32,875 nucleotides of DNA from Yeguia hominis (GTDB taxonomy: Bacteria; Bacillota; Clostridia; Oscillospirales; Acutalibacteraceae): positions 1 through 32,875 of the forward strand of contig NZ_JACRSN010000026.1 in NCBI RefSeq assembly GCF_014384705.1, written 5' to 3'. The position numbers were made by a program, and so were the translations under genes. The notes beneath the pieces were generated by a model. That model was not told where the DNA came from. It saw only the letters and a list, made by a program, of their open reading frames with translations, and did no database searches. Positions 7,577 to 15,582 of the stretch are shown piece after piece (the stretch's first letter is position 1; each line of letters opens with the position of its first letter).

Positions 7577-8344
7577 ATGACCAGCAGAAAACGAACGGGC
7601 GAAGTTGTCCCGTTCCATAAAGGAAATACCCTGAACACCATGAAAATGGCTTTTTCCGGGCGGCGGCAGCAAATAGGCAATCCCTCCTTTGAAGAACTGC
7701 TGTCCGTGTCCCTTACCCGTCTGCCGGAAAATAACGGCCATACCGTGGAGCGCGTGCTCATGAAGCATACCCATACAAGCACCTCGGATAAGCAGCTCTA
7801 TATCGTGATCAGTCAGACCGGAACGGTGCTGTCCCGGATTCTCAAGTACATCACAGGCGCCGAATACAACCACGCCTCCATCAGTCTCTCCAAAGATCTG
7901 GAGAAGATGTACTCCTTTGGCCGCAGGCATCCCTATAACCCGTTTTGGGGCGGCTTTGTAATAGAGTCACCCCGTACCGGGACCTTCAAGCGCTTTTCCG
8001 ACACAAGAGCACTCGTTCTGAGTGTGCCTGTCAGTGAAGAGCAGCATGCGGAACTCAGAAATATGCTCGAAGATATGTGAAAACGAAGGAAGAAGTACCG
8101 CTACAACTTTTTCGGGCTGTGTCTGGCATACTTTCATATTGCATGGAAACGCGAAAACTACTATTACTGCTCGGAGTTTGTAGGAGAGTTGCTTATAAAA
8201 GTTCGGATTGACGGCGTTGAGTGCTTACATTCTTCTATCATACAGCCAATTCACTTTCTCCGACTGCCGCACACGCAGCTCTATTGCGGGAAGCTGCGCG
8301 AATATGTGCGGCAAGATAGCATGGGCACTATTCTTCATGAATAA
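7577..8344 (+). pseudogene. YiiX/C92-like cysteine peptidase gene interrupted by one TGA
   Basis: A single frame of 255 codons is split by TGA at codon 168 (8078-8080). The first part contains YIVISQTGTVLSRILKYITG and EYNHASISLS, with likely catalytic His99. After the TGA the same frame continues KRRKKYRYNFFGLC and then YYYCSEFVGELL, with likely catalytic Cys198. This is the permuted NlpC/P60 layout of YiiX/C92 peptidases. The catalytic His and Cys fall on opposite sides of the stop, so a terminated product would be inactive. A Trp codon (TGG) would restore the frame. AAAGGAGG precedes the ATG at 7577. No frameshift is visible, unlike the UPF0158 gene nearby. Confidence 0.75.
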
Positions 8345-8461
8345 AGCAGACTGCCCCCTCATCCAAAGATTCCATCTTCCGCATTATGCACTGACGAACG
8401 GGGAGCGTGCCTGTTCACAACCATCGCAGAAAACCAAAAATCTGACAGGGAGAGACTGCCT

Positions 8462-10075
8462 ATGAAAATGACCTTCCTCGGCGCCGCACACGAAGTGACC
8501 GGCTCCTGCACATTGCTGGAGGCCTGCGGCAGAAAGATTCTCATTGATTGCGGTATGGAGCAGGGACCGGATATCTATGAAAACTGTGAGCTACCGGTAC
8601 ATCCTGCGCACATCGACTTTGTGCTTCTGACCCATGCGCATATCGATCACTCCGGCAAACTGCCTTTGCTCACAAAAAACGGATTCTACGGTAAAGTCTT
8701 TGCGACAACAGCGACCCGGAACCTTTGCGCCATCATGCTCGCCGACGCCGCTCATATCCAGGAAGCCGAAGCCGCGTGGAAAAATCGCAAAGCCAAGCGT
8801 TCTGGCGAGGAGGGGTATACGCCGATGTATACGCTTGAGGATGTTCAGGAGCTGATGCCCTGCTTCCGCACCGTCGATTACGGTGAGCCGGTCGAGCCGT
8901 GCAATGGTATCCGCGTTGAATTTTTCGATGCGGGACATCTGCTTGGCTCCGCAAGCATAAAGCTCACCATCACAGAAAATGGCATCCCGCACCGCATTGT
9001 TTTTTCCGGAGATGTGGGCACGCCAAAAAGGCCGCTCCTCTGTGCTCCCGTTTCTCCGACTGAGGCAGATACTCTGATCGTTGAGTCTACCTATGGCGAC
9101 AGGGAACGGGCGCCACAGTCGAAGGATCTGGAACAGCGCCTTGCGGAGATTATTGACAGCACCCTTGCAGGTGGCGGAAATGTGGTCATTCCATCCTTTG
9201 CGGTGGGAAGGACCCAGGAACTGCTGTATATGCTGCGCCGGATCAAAGGCCGTAAGCTTGCTATGATTGACTTCCCCGTCTGGCTGGACAGCCCGCTTGC
9301 CATCGAAGCGACCAACATCTATCAGGAAACGCTGCGAAGCTATTTCGACAGCGAAACAAACGCTCTGCTTGACCACGGCATCAATCCGATTGGATTCGAT
9401 GGGCTGCATCTGTCGGTAACAAGCGATGCTTCCCGGCAGATCAATGCCGACATAACGCCTAAGGTGATCATTTCCGCATCCGGCATGTGCGAGGCCGGAC
9501 GGATTCGCCATCACCTCAAACACAATCTGTGGAGACCGGAATGCACGATTCTGTTTGTGGGATATCAGGTGGAAGGTACGCTTGGAAAAAAGCTGCTGGA
9601 TGGGGTCAAATTTGTCAATCTATTCGGGGATGAGGTCAGGGTTTGTGCGAGCATCCAAATCCTTGACGGTATTTCCGCCCATGCAGACAGGGATCAGCTG
9701 ATCGAATGGATTGCAGCAATGGAAACGCGACCGAAAAAGGTCTTTGTCAACCACGGCTCCGACGGCGTGTGCGACAGCTTCGCCGGGGCGGTCACGGAGC
9801 GGCTTGGAATTGAGGCGACAGCGCCATACAGCGGTGATGCTTATGACCCGGTGAGCGGTGCACAGCTGGCAGTTGGAAGCCGCATGAAGGTCAAGGATCG
9901 CAGCGCAGAACGAACGCGCAGATTCTCCGCCGTCTGGTCGAGGCTCTATGCGGCAGGTATACGGCTGATGGGGGTCATTGAGCGCAGCCGGGATTGCAAA
10001 AGCAAAGACCTTGTCGTTCTGACAAACCGGATCAACGCGCTCTGTGATAAACAGGAAAAGGAGATCCGTAAATAA
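8462..10075 (+). CDS. Beta-CASP metallo-beta-lactamase, probable RNase
   Basis: This 537-residue metallohydrolase has the CPSF73/Ysh1-like layout. The MBL core contains LTHAHIDHSG (H58, H60, D62, H63) and SGDVGTPKRPLL. A beta-CASP cap follows, with VESTYGD, then SASGMCEAGRIRHHL. The final motif FVNHGS carries the last metal/phosphate-site histidine. About 75 extra residues follow, with no domain I recognise. Relatives in bacteria cut or trim RNA in the cytoplasm; the exact substrate here is unknown. A GGGAG site precedes the ATG at 8462. It stands apart from its neighbours and may be co-transcribed with the membrane protein 40 bases downstream. Confidence 0.9.
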   Translation: MKMTFLGAAHEVTGSCTLLEACGRKILIDCGMEQGPDIYENCELPVHPAHIDFVLLTHAHIDHSGKLPLLTKNGFYGKVFATTATRNLCAIMLADAAHIQEAEAAWKNRKAKRSGEEGYTPMYTLEDVQELMPCFRTVDYGEPVEPCNGIRVEFFDAGHLLGSASIKLTITENGIPHRIVFSGDVGTPKRPLLCAPVSPTEADTLIVESTYGDRERAPQSKDLEQRLAEIIDSTLAGGGNVVIPSFAVGRTQELLYMLRRIKGRKLAMIDFPVWLDSPLAIEATNIYQETLRSYFDSETNALLDHGINPIGFDGLHLSVTSDASRQINADITPKVIISASGMCEAGRIRHHLKHNLWRPECTILFVGYQVEGTLGKKLLDGVKFVNLFGDEVRVCASIQILDGISAHADRDQLIEWIAAMETRPKKVFVNHGSDGVCDSFAGAVTERLGIEATAPYSGDAYDPVSGAQLAVGSRMKVKDRSAERTRRFSAVWSRLYAAGIRLMGVIERSRDCKSKDLVVLTNRINALCDKQEKEIRK

Positions 10076-10115
10076 AATCGAAGTAAGGCCACAGTTCACG
10101 CAGGGAGGGTAGGAT

Positions 10116-10625
10116 GTGATTGAAAATTTGCACATGCCTGAAATCATTATGCCAACTTGGCTTCTATGGATATTCCCACAGACATGGATTTTTCTCTTTC
10201 CTATTACCCTGACAGCAGATTGCCTTGTCCTGCTTCTGGCCTTGAAACGGATGAGGTGTTCCTGCAGAAAGCAGTTCTTGTGGAATGTTTGGCGGAAGGT
10301 ATGGCTTTTGGGACTTGTCGCCGACTTTTTCGGTTTTGCTTGGATGTTTCTTGGAGCAATGATGGCATTAGGACATTCGAATCGTGAGCATGAGCGTGGC
10401 TGGCACAGCGCCATGGAACATATTATGCATAAACCTTACGGCAACTGGCAGGTGTTTCTTTGGACGCTTACGGCAGTAGTTATCTCGGGGCTATTTATCT
10501 ACCTGTTCAATCGGAGAATGCTGCGACGAAATTCTTTCTTGCGAGAATACCAAAGCAAAAAGCTTGCCGTAATACTGGCCATATTTACAGAGCCTTGGCT
10601 GTTTTTCCTTCCCGCATTCAAGTAA
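10116..10625 (+). CDS. Four-helix integral membrane protein of unknown function
   Basis: The 169-residue product has about four hydrophobic segments: near 13-43 (two close helices WLLWIFPQTWIFLF and ITLTADCLVLLLAL), 63-88 (VWLLGLVADFFGFAWMFLGAMMALG), 112-130 (VFLWTLTAVVISGLFIYLF) and 150-165. A histidine-bearing loop, HSNREHERGWHSAMEHIMH, lies between helices 3 and 4. The GTG start at 10116 is chosen because GGAGGG lies 6 bases upstream. I do not recognise the family. Its ribosome binding site and coding character look genuine. Confidence 0.7.
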   Translation: MIENLHMPEIIMPTWLLWIFPQTWIFLFPITLTADCLVLLLALKRMRCSCRKQFLWNVWRKVWLLGLVADFFGFAWMFLGAMMALGHSNREHERGWHSAMEHIMHKPYGNWQVFLWTLTAVVISGLFIYLFNRRMLRRNSFLREYQSKKLAVILAIFTEPWLFFLPAFK

Positions 10626-10637
10626 ACGCCCTGAAGC

Positions 10638-10683
10638 GCAAAAAAGCAGCAGCACAGAGTGAAAAATCGCTCTGTGCTGCTGT
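10638..10683 (-). terminator. Terminator downstream of the parA remnant
   Basis: A perfect 13-bp GC-rich stem (10647-10659 with 10670-10682) is followed on the minus strand by GCTTTTTTGCG. It lies some 40 bases after the parA remnant stop. On the plus strand it also forms a hairpin behind the membrane protein, but without a good T tract. Confidence 0.8.
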
Positions 10684-10720
10684 TGTGCATTGCTCCTCAA
10701 TAAAAATTTGGAGCAGCCCC

Positions 10721-11359
10721 TTATAAGGCAACCTGCTTCAGGAACTCTTTAATCCTGATCACGCCGGCATAGACAGAGGGTGGATCATCTTGCACGACGA
10801 GGGTCGGAGCCTGTGTCAGTCCTTTGGCGGGCAGATACTCTGTCTGAACGGGAATTATGATCCTGTTCGCAGCTGCCAGCGCATTGACCGTAAGCATCCC
10901 TAATGAGGGCTGGCAGTCAATCAGGATATGGGAATACTGTCCCTTCAATGTGTCCAGGTATTGCCGTAAAATCGTTTCACGACTCATAGCGTTTACCAGA
11001 GAAACCTCCATACCGGAAAGCTGAATATCCGCAGGCATCAGGTCAACGCTTTCTGCATAATGCAGAATACCTTCTCCGGGGCGTATAGGCTGATCCATCA
11101 GAATTTTGCCCATTGCATCCGACAGTGTAAATGGCAGCTTGTCCGGCTGCGGATTTCCCAGGCTGATTGTCAGGCTCCCTTGCGGGTCCCCGTCGATCAG
11201 AAGCACTTTCTTTCCGGCCTGTGCCAGACCTATTCCCAAGTTCGCACAGGTTGTTGTTTTGCCAACGCTTCTCCGCTCCCGCTCCGGTCAGTGCTGAACA
11301 TGTGCCACTGGCACATAGCACCCTTTCTGGTTGGCGATGGCGATGATTTGTGTGTTCAT
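10721..11359 (-). pseudogene. parA-type ATPase with disrupted Walker A and foreign 3' end
   Basis: The frame starts at ATG 11359 as MNTQIIAIANQKG, a typical ParA N terminus. After 18 codons that include a TGA (codon 24) it resumes VGKTTTCANLGIGLAQAGKKVLLIDGDPQGS. In an intact ParA, KG is followed directly by GVGKTTT, so about 51 extra bases lie inside the ATP-binding loop. The following ParA sequence is normal to EYLPAKGL. It then switches to TQAPTLVVQDDP...IRIKEFLKQ, which resembles the glutaredoxin-like C-terminal tail of some anaerobic ribonucleotide reductases, and stops. The last third of ParA is missing. A shorter frame from 11239 would lack Walker A and be inactive. No parB partner is seen. 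Confidence 0.8.
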
Positions 11360-11407
11360 GACTTCACCTCATTTCTGATTGTTGCTGTCGCTTCTGGAAA
11401 TAGAAAA

Positions 11408-11439
11408 AGCCGCCACTTCAAAATCATAAAGTGACGGCT
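11408..11439. terminator. Hairpin terminator upstream of the parA remnant
   Basis: An 11-bp arm (11408-11418) pairs with 11429-11439 with one mismatch. On the minus strand it is followed by TTTTTC, on the plus strand by CTTTCT. It separates transcripts from the integrase side from parA. Confidence 0.55.
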
Positions 11440-11465
11440 CTTTCTAATGCCGGAATCTCTGAAAT

Positions 11466-11499
11466 AAAAAAGGCACCCAGTTATTTGTTACTGAGTGCC
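11466..11499 (-). terminator. Minus-strand terminator on the integrase side
   Basis: GGCACCCAGT (11472-11481) and ACTGAGTGCC (11490-11499) form a stem with one mismatch. Six T bases follow on the minus strand. It would end leftward transcription from the element. Confidence 0.65.
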
Positions 11500-11609
11500 T
11501 GCATTAGAATCATATTTAATTGTTCAGATTATGCCAAACTCTCCAGCGAAAAATCCGGTGTCTGAGAGTGCCAAAATCGCCCTCAAAAACACCCCCGAAA
11601 TTGCTCTCT

Positions 11610-11728
11610 GGTTGTCCTATTTTTTAACCACTAAGGCCGTTTCTTTGACCCCATTTTTGCCGGTTGTCCTATATTTAACCACTAAAACTCCAGTGAAAAC
11701 GGCTCTCGTTAGGTCAAATGGGGTCAAA
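11610..11728. repeat. Arm-type direct repeats and inverted repeats next to the integrase
   Basis: GGTTGTCCTAT...TTTAACCACTAA occurs at 11610-11634 and again at 11662-11685, about 52 bases apart. Each copy is itself flanked by GGTT/AACC. TTTGACCCCATTT at 11644-11656 is matched by its perfect complement AAATGGGGTCAAA at 11716-11728. GGTCAAA also repeats directly at 11712 and 11722. Tyrosine integrases of Tn916-type elements bind such repeats near the element end, so these are probably arm sites. A replication or transfer origin is an alternative. Confidence 0.55.
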
Positions 11729-11753
11729 CTATATCAGCCCGTTGGGATATAAG

Positions 11754-11788
11754 AAAACCCCGGAAAACATTGATTTTCCGGGGTTTTT
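11754..11788. terminator. Strong bidirectional terminator
   Basis: AAAACCCCGGAAAA (11754-11767), loop CATTGA, then the exact complement (11774-11787) and another T. The T/A flanks make it work on both strands. It lies between the integrase and the repeats. Confidence 0.8.
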
Positions 11789-11950
11789 GACCTTTTGAGT
11801 TGTAAATTTGCGTCCGATCAGCGCTTGCTGAACTGCGGAGCGCGACGGGCGGCTTTGAGGCCGTACTGAATCAGTATTATTGCATTTTTCCCAGTGCTTT
11901 CAAGGCTTTTCGCAGACTCACTTCCCGTTTTCCCCTATGAGTTAACCCAT
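11789..11950. other. Non-coding stretch at the integrase end of the element
   Basis: There is no credible reading frame here. As the DNA between the integrase stop and the arm-like repeats, it could hold the attachment core, but I could not find a matching copy at the far side, so no att site is called. Confidence 0.3.
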
Positions 11951-13177
11951 CTAAGAAGCAGGGTTCTCCCTGTATTCTGTTGAAGGTTGAAAGGCTTCGT
12001 TTACTACCGCAGCCAGTTCCCACGGCTTATTATATTTGACCTTTGCGTAAATGTCCATAGTCACCTTGCTATTCTCGTGTCCGGCCAAGTACTGCACCGT
12101 TTTCGGGTCAACACCTTCATGAATCAGATTCGTGATATAAGTGTGCCTGAGAAGATGTGGTGTCACATTGAAATCCAGTGTATAGTAGATGCTCTTGTCC
12201 GTTCTGCATCTCTCACCAAGCTTAGGTGAAATGGTGTGGTGGATTTTTTCGCCATTGATATACCGATAGATTTTTCTTTCCTTTACCCTGCGGACTGTAA
12301 TGTAGTGCCATAGTCTGCAGAACTGAGAGTCTGACAGCGGCTCACCATTTGAGTCAGAGATTACATAATCAGAAGACGATTTTTCTTTTTCAGCCTTTAA
12401 ACAATCAGCAAGAAGCTGTGGGATAGGGATGTCTCTCTTTGCCGCAGGAGTTTTCAGAAGCGTTGTCACTTCAGGGCGGTTTTTAACAGACCTCCATGCT
12501 CTGCGAACCGAAATATAGGGGATGTCTTCATCAATATGTACGCAGTCCCACTGCAGACCTAAAATTTCTTCGCGTCTGAGACCAGCATACAGTCCAAGCA
12601 TTACAAACAGGTAAGGGGGGAGGTCTTTAATTGTATCAAGCAAAGTGCCAATCTGCTTATCTGTGAGAGCCACTTTCTCTTTCTTCGCCTTACCGCCACG
12701 CGGGTTGATACACGCTGCGGGGTTATCCTTAATTACATCACTCTCTACTGCTGAGTAGAAAACGCATTTCAGGAGCATATTGACTGTTCCATAGAGGCCC
12801 TTAGACATTTTCGAGACAGGAACCATAAGCATTTTCAAATCATCCGCCGTGATTTCATCAATATACCGATCTCCAATGGGCGCAATAATATGCCTTTCCA
12901 TAGCCTTTCGGTATCCTTCCAGGGTGTTCGGCCTGACTGTGGCCGATTTCATCTTAAGCCACTTCTCACAGTATTCTCTTACAGTCGGATTGTTCTTGCG
13001 GAAAATAGCATCAGCTACCGCTCTGGAGGCAGCCTGTGCCCTATCGTAGACCTCTTCACATGTTTTACCGTAGATATCAACTTGCTTTCCGTCTGCGTCC
13101 AGAATTCTCGTCCTGTAATACTCGGTTCCGTTCTTCTTGACTTTGCCGTACTCCGGAATAACTTTTTTCTTTGCCAT
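11951..13177 (-). CDS. int: Tyrosine recombinase / integrase, copy 1
   Basis: This 408-residue site-specific recombinase would drive integration and excision of the element. It has an N-terminal arm-binding-like domain (about 1-60), a core-binding SAM-like domain (about 62-155) and the catalytic domain (about 170-390). The catalytic set is complete: R201 in GLRREE, H341 and R344 in HLLRHTYITNL, H367 in AGHENS and nucleophile Y377 in MDIYAK. AAAGGAG precedes the ATG at 13177. A second full-length paralogue lies directly upstream in the same direction. Its 3' end faces the arm-type repeats, as expected for an integrase at an element boundary. Confidence 0.93.
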   Translation of the reverse strand: MAKKKVIPEYGKVKKNGTEYYRTRILDADGKQVDIYGKTCEEVYDRAQAASRAVADAIFRKNNPTVREYCEKWLKMKSATVRPNTLEGYRKAMERHIIAPIGDRYIDEITADDLKMLMVPVSKMSKGLYGTVNMLLKCVFYSAVESDVIKDNPAACINPRGGKAKKEKVALTDKQIGTLLDTIKDLPPYLFVMLGLYAGLRREEILGLQWDCVHIDEDIPYISVRRAWRSVKNRPEVTTLLKTPAAKRDIPIPQLLADCLKAEKEKSSSDYVISDSNGEPLSDSQFCRLWHYITVRRVKERKIYRYINGEKIHHTISPKLGERCRTDKSIYYTLDFNVTPHLLRHTYITNLIHEGVDPKTVQYLAGHENSKVTMDIYAKVKYNKPWELAAVVNEAFQPSTEYRENPAS

Positions 13178-13200
13178 TGTAATTCTCCTTTTACTTCAAA

Positions 13201-13229
13201 GGGGGCGGGCTTAAGCAATGCCCGCCCCC
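13201..13229. terminator. GC-rich hairpin between the two integrase genes
   Basis: GGGGGCGGGC (13201-13210) and GCCCGCCCCC (13220-13229) form a perfect 10-bp stem with a 9-base loop. The minus-strand flank is TTTGAAG and the plus-strand flank GTTCTTTC, so it may terminate or attenuate transcription between the genes. Confidence 0.6.
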
Positions 13230-13235
13230 GTTCTT

Positions 13236-14459
13236 TCACTTCGTTGTTGCCTCGTTCCACTGATTAAAAACATGCTCCAGCATAGGTGCAACATCTTTAG
13301 GACGGTTGTATTTTGCCTTAGCATAGATATCCATAGTGATCTTGCTGTTTTCATGGCCGGCAAGGTATTGAACTGTCTTGGGGTCTACAGACGCAAAGAT
13401 CAGGTTTGTGATATAGGTATGCCGAAGCTGATGCGGTGTCACTTCAAAGTCCAAGCTATAGACTACCTTGCCGTTGTTGCGCGCCTTTTCTCCTAGAACG
13501 GGGTAAATGGTGTACTTCACATACTTTCCTCCAACGAACTTCCTGGCCTTACGAGGTTTCGCCGTCCGCGTTGTGATATAGGTCCAAAGGCGCTTGAACT
13601 GCGTATATGTGAGAGGTTGTCCATCCTTATTGGCTATAACATAATCTGATGTAGAAGATTCCTTCGCCTCTTTGAGCGCCTCAAGAAGTCGTGGAGGAAG
13701 TGGAATGCTCCTCTTTGCCGCATTCGTCTTCAGCTCTGTTAGGATAACAGGCCGATTATTCTCCGTATGCCACGCTCTGCGAACAGTCAGATATGGTGCG
13801 TCCAAATCTAGGTAGACAGAGTCCCATTTCAGGGCAAGAATCTCTTCTCTGCGGAGGCCTGCATACAACCCCAACATGACGAAAAGATAGGGAGGAAGCC
13901 CTTTCGTTGCCTGGAGCAGCTTCTCAACCTGCTCATCCGTAAGTGGAATTCGATCCTTTTGAGGAACCCCACCACCTTCCGGTGATAGATAGATCGTGGG
14001 GTCTTTGTCGATTACCTTGCTTTCAAGAGCAGAGTGAAAAATGCATTTGCACAGAACATTGACTGACTTAAACACAGAGGATGAAAGCGTCGAGGCCGGT
14101 ATGATTGCCAGTCGAATATCGTCTGCGGTTACATCTCCCATCTTCATATCGCCAAGCGGTTTTATGATATGGTTCTTTACCTTGGAGCGGTAGTCAATCA
14201 TCGTAGTTTCCCGAACATTGGCTGATTTCATAAGAAGCCACTTTTCACAGTATTCTCTTACCGTGGGGGTACTTCTCCGGAAGGTCTTGTTTTCGATCTG
14301 TTTTTCAACCTCCATGACCTTTTCGTAGAGCTCCTCACGCGAAGCGGCATACAATGAGATTCGATTTCCTTCGTCATCACTGAGGCGGGTTCTAAAATAG
14401 ATTTTTCCCTTTATCTGCACGGTTCCGTAGTCCGGAAGGAGCGGTTTCCGTTTTGCCAT
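13236..14459 (-). CDS. int: Tyrosine recombinase / integrase, copy 2
   Basis: This 407-residue integrase has the same architecture as the adjacent copy, and the two proteins are clearly alike over their whole length (shared GLYAGLRREEIL, HTYITNLI, PKTVQYLAGHENSK, MDIYAK). Catalytic residues are R203, H343, R346, H369 and Y379, all present. The start has CAGGAGG 9 bases upstream. The excisionase-like gene ends 17 bases before it. Two active-looking integrases in tandem may reflect duplication with divergence in target choice, or two nested elements. I cannot tell which one is functional. Confidence 0.93.
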   Translation of the reverse strand: MAKRKPLLPDYGTVQIKGKIYFRTRLSDDEGNRISLYAASREELYEKVMEVEKQIENKTFRRSTPTVREYCEKWLLMKSANVRETTMIDYRSKVKNHIIKPLGDMKMGDVTADDIRLAIIPASTLSSSVFKSVNVLCKCIFHSALESKVIDKDPTIYLSPEGGGVPQKDRIPLTDEQVEKLLQATKGLPPYLFVMLGLYAGLRREEILALKWDSVYLDLDAPYLTVRRAWHTENNRPVILTELKTNAAKRSIPLPPRLLEALKEAKESSTSDYVIANKDGQPLTYTQFKRLWTYITTRTAKPRKARKFVGGKYVKYTIYPVLGEKARNNGKVVYSLDFEVTPHQLRHTYITNLIFASVDPKTVQYLAGHENSKITMDIYAKAKYNRPKDVAPMLEHVFNQWNEATTK

Positions 14460-14476
14460 TTAGCGTCCTCCTGTTC

Positions 14477-14704
14477 TTATTCGCCCCTTCGCTTTCTATA
14501 CGTGGAGCGTGTCGGCGCAGATGGCTTTGCCCTGTGGGTGCATTTTGCGATATACTCATCAATCGCAGTTTCCGTGAAGTAGACACAGCCGTTTTCAACG
14601 AACTGCACATAGGCAATCAGGCCATTGAGCCTTGCTTGATCCAGCGTTTTCACGCTGATTCCCAAAATCTCAGCGGCGTCTTTTCTCGAAATCAGATTCT
14701 GCAT
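14477..14704 (-). CDS. xis: Excisionase / MerR-like helix-turn-helix protein
   Basis: This 75-residue protein begins MQNLISRKDAAEILGISVKTLDQARLNG, a MerR-like DNA-binding fold used by excisionases. It continues FVENGCVYFTETAIDEYIAK and has a basic C-terminal tail (APTRSTYRKRR). It lies just upstream of the integrases on the same strand, the normal place for xis. GAGGTGG precedes the ATG. It probably directs recombination toward excision, and could also regulate int transcription. Confidence 0.8.
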   Translation of the reverse strand: MQNLISRKDAAEILGISVKTLDQARLNGLIAYVQFVENGCVYFTETAIDEYIAKCTHRAKPSAPTRSTYRKRRGE

Positions 14705-14770
14705 AATTCCACCTCATTTAGGGAACACACAGTACATAGGGCTGAAAAGAGTCGCTTTTCATTTATAATG

Positions 14771-15013
14771 CTATTCATTTTCGACCCCACTTTCCAATGT
14801 GCGAATTACATGCTTTCCGGGCTTTTGTACATTTGCCCGCTTGGAGATCAGGAAGTCATAACCAAAGCGGCTGTTGCAGTAAGTGCAGAGATCCTTGTTA
14901 ACCTGATACGGGTCCTTCCTCATGATTTTGTAAGATGGAATATCGTAAAAGGCACTCGCGCATTTAGAACAAAGGCAAATCTCCATTTCCTTGCAGTTGC
15001 TATCCATCGACAA
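14771..15013 (-). CDS. Small CXXC zinc-binding-like protein
   Basis: This 80-residue protein has CLCSKC near the N terminus and CTYC in the middle (LCTYCNSRFGYDFLISKR), probably a four-cysteine zinc site. The TTG at 15013 is preferred because GAGG lies 7 bases upstream; an ATG at 15007 is the alternative. It lies between the excisionase and the sigma-like gene, and a stable hairpin precedes it. I do not recognise the family. A DNA- or RNA-binding accessory of the element is plausible but not shown. Confidence 0.6.
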   Translation of the reverse strand: MSMDSNCKEMEICLCSKCASAFYDIPSYKIMRKDPYQVNKDLCTYCNSRFGYDFLISKRANVQKPGKHVIRTLESGVENE

Positions 15014-15025
15014 TTTGTTTCCTCA

Positions 15026-15075
15026 CTTTCTCGTTGTAGGAGATTTACCTCCTCAAGTGGTAGATCACGAGAAAG
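15026..15075 (-). repeat. Hairpin in the leader of the small zinc-binding gene
   Basis: CTTTCTCGT (15026-15034) pairs with ACGAGAAAG (15067-15075). Inside is a second stem of AGGAG/CTCCT. In the minus-strand RNA this lies just upstream of the TTG start at 15013, so it could modulate translation or attenuate read-through from the sigma-like gene. Confidence 0.45.
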
Positions 15076-15090
15076 GGAAAAAATTAAGCC

Positions 15091-15567
15091 TTATTCGGAT
15101 TTTCTTAACTTTTTTCGAATCGTCTTCAGCTTCAGACATATTGCAGTGGGACTTTTTCTGGTTTTTTCGCTAATCTCCCGTTGTGAGTAACCGCCGAATG
15201 CAAGCATATCAATTAGATCGAGTTCATCAGCCGTAAGTCGCATTAGACTTTTTATTAGATCAGCGTCCTCGATCTCATCAAGCCACCAGAGTTTAGCATC
15301 CTCAGTCGGCTGCTGATATACAGTCAGAGCATCAATAAATTTATGCAGTAAAGGGTTGTGGCCCTCTTCCTCCATGTCAGGCTCTTCAAGGATGCCCAAG
15401 CGCTGTGTATGACGTTGGTAGGCAAGATCCCTGTTGAATTGATGCAGATCATACTCATACATCTCAAGAATCTGCTCATCTGTCATCCCCGCAGCTTTGT
15501 ACTCTTTCCGAAGCTTCTGCTGAGCTTCCGAAAACTTTTTTCTCGCATATGCAAAATTGATTCCCAT
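15091..15567 (-). CDS. Sigma-70-like / HTH regulatory protein of the element
   Basis: This 158-residue protein has a charged helical N terminus (GINFAYARKKFSEAQQKLRKEYKAAG), an acidic middle, and a C-terminal sigma region-4-like HTH: DLIKSLMRLTADELDLIDMLAFGGYSQREISEKTRKSP. That half resembles extracytoplasmic-type or phage sigma factors, but region 2 is not evident, so it may be an anti-terminator or a stand-alone DNA-binding protein. The ATG at 15567 has AAAGGAG upstream; a longer reading to 15624 runs through the promoter region. The inverted repeat just before it could be its operator. Confidence 0.65.
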   Translation of the reverse strand: MGINFAYARKKFSEAQQKLRKEYKAAGMTDEQILEMYEYDLHQFNRDLAYQRHTQRLGILEEPDMEEEGHNPLLHKFIDALTVYQQPTEDAKLWWLDEIEDADLIKSLMRLTADELDLIDMLAFGGYSQREISEKTRKSPTAICLKLKTIRKKLRKSE

Positions 15568-15582
15568 TTTGTAATCTCCTTT

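Noticed and set aside
7577..8344. UGA recoded as tryptophan or selenocysteine
   Set aside because: Many genes in the window end in TGA and use TGG for Trp, no SECIS-like hairpin stands out after 8080, and family members are expected to have Trp rather than Cys there.
11601..11730. CRISPR array
   Set aside because: Only two copies of the repeat, unequal surroundings and no cas genes; integrase arm sites explain it better.
14453..15190. A 245-codon plus-strand frame over the excisionase region
   Set aside because: It is antisense to the HTH and zinc-binding genes with good start sites; its composition is not protein-like.
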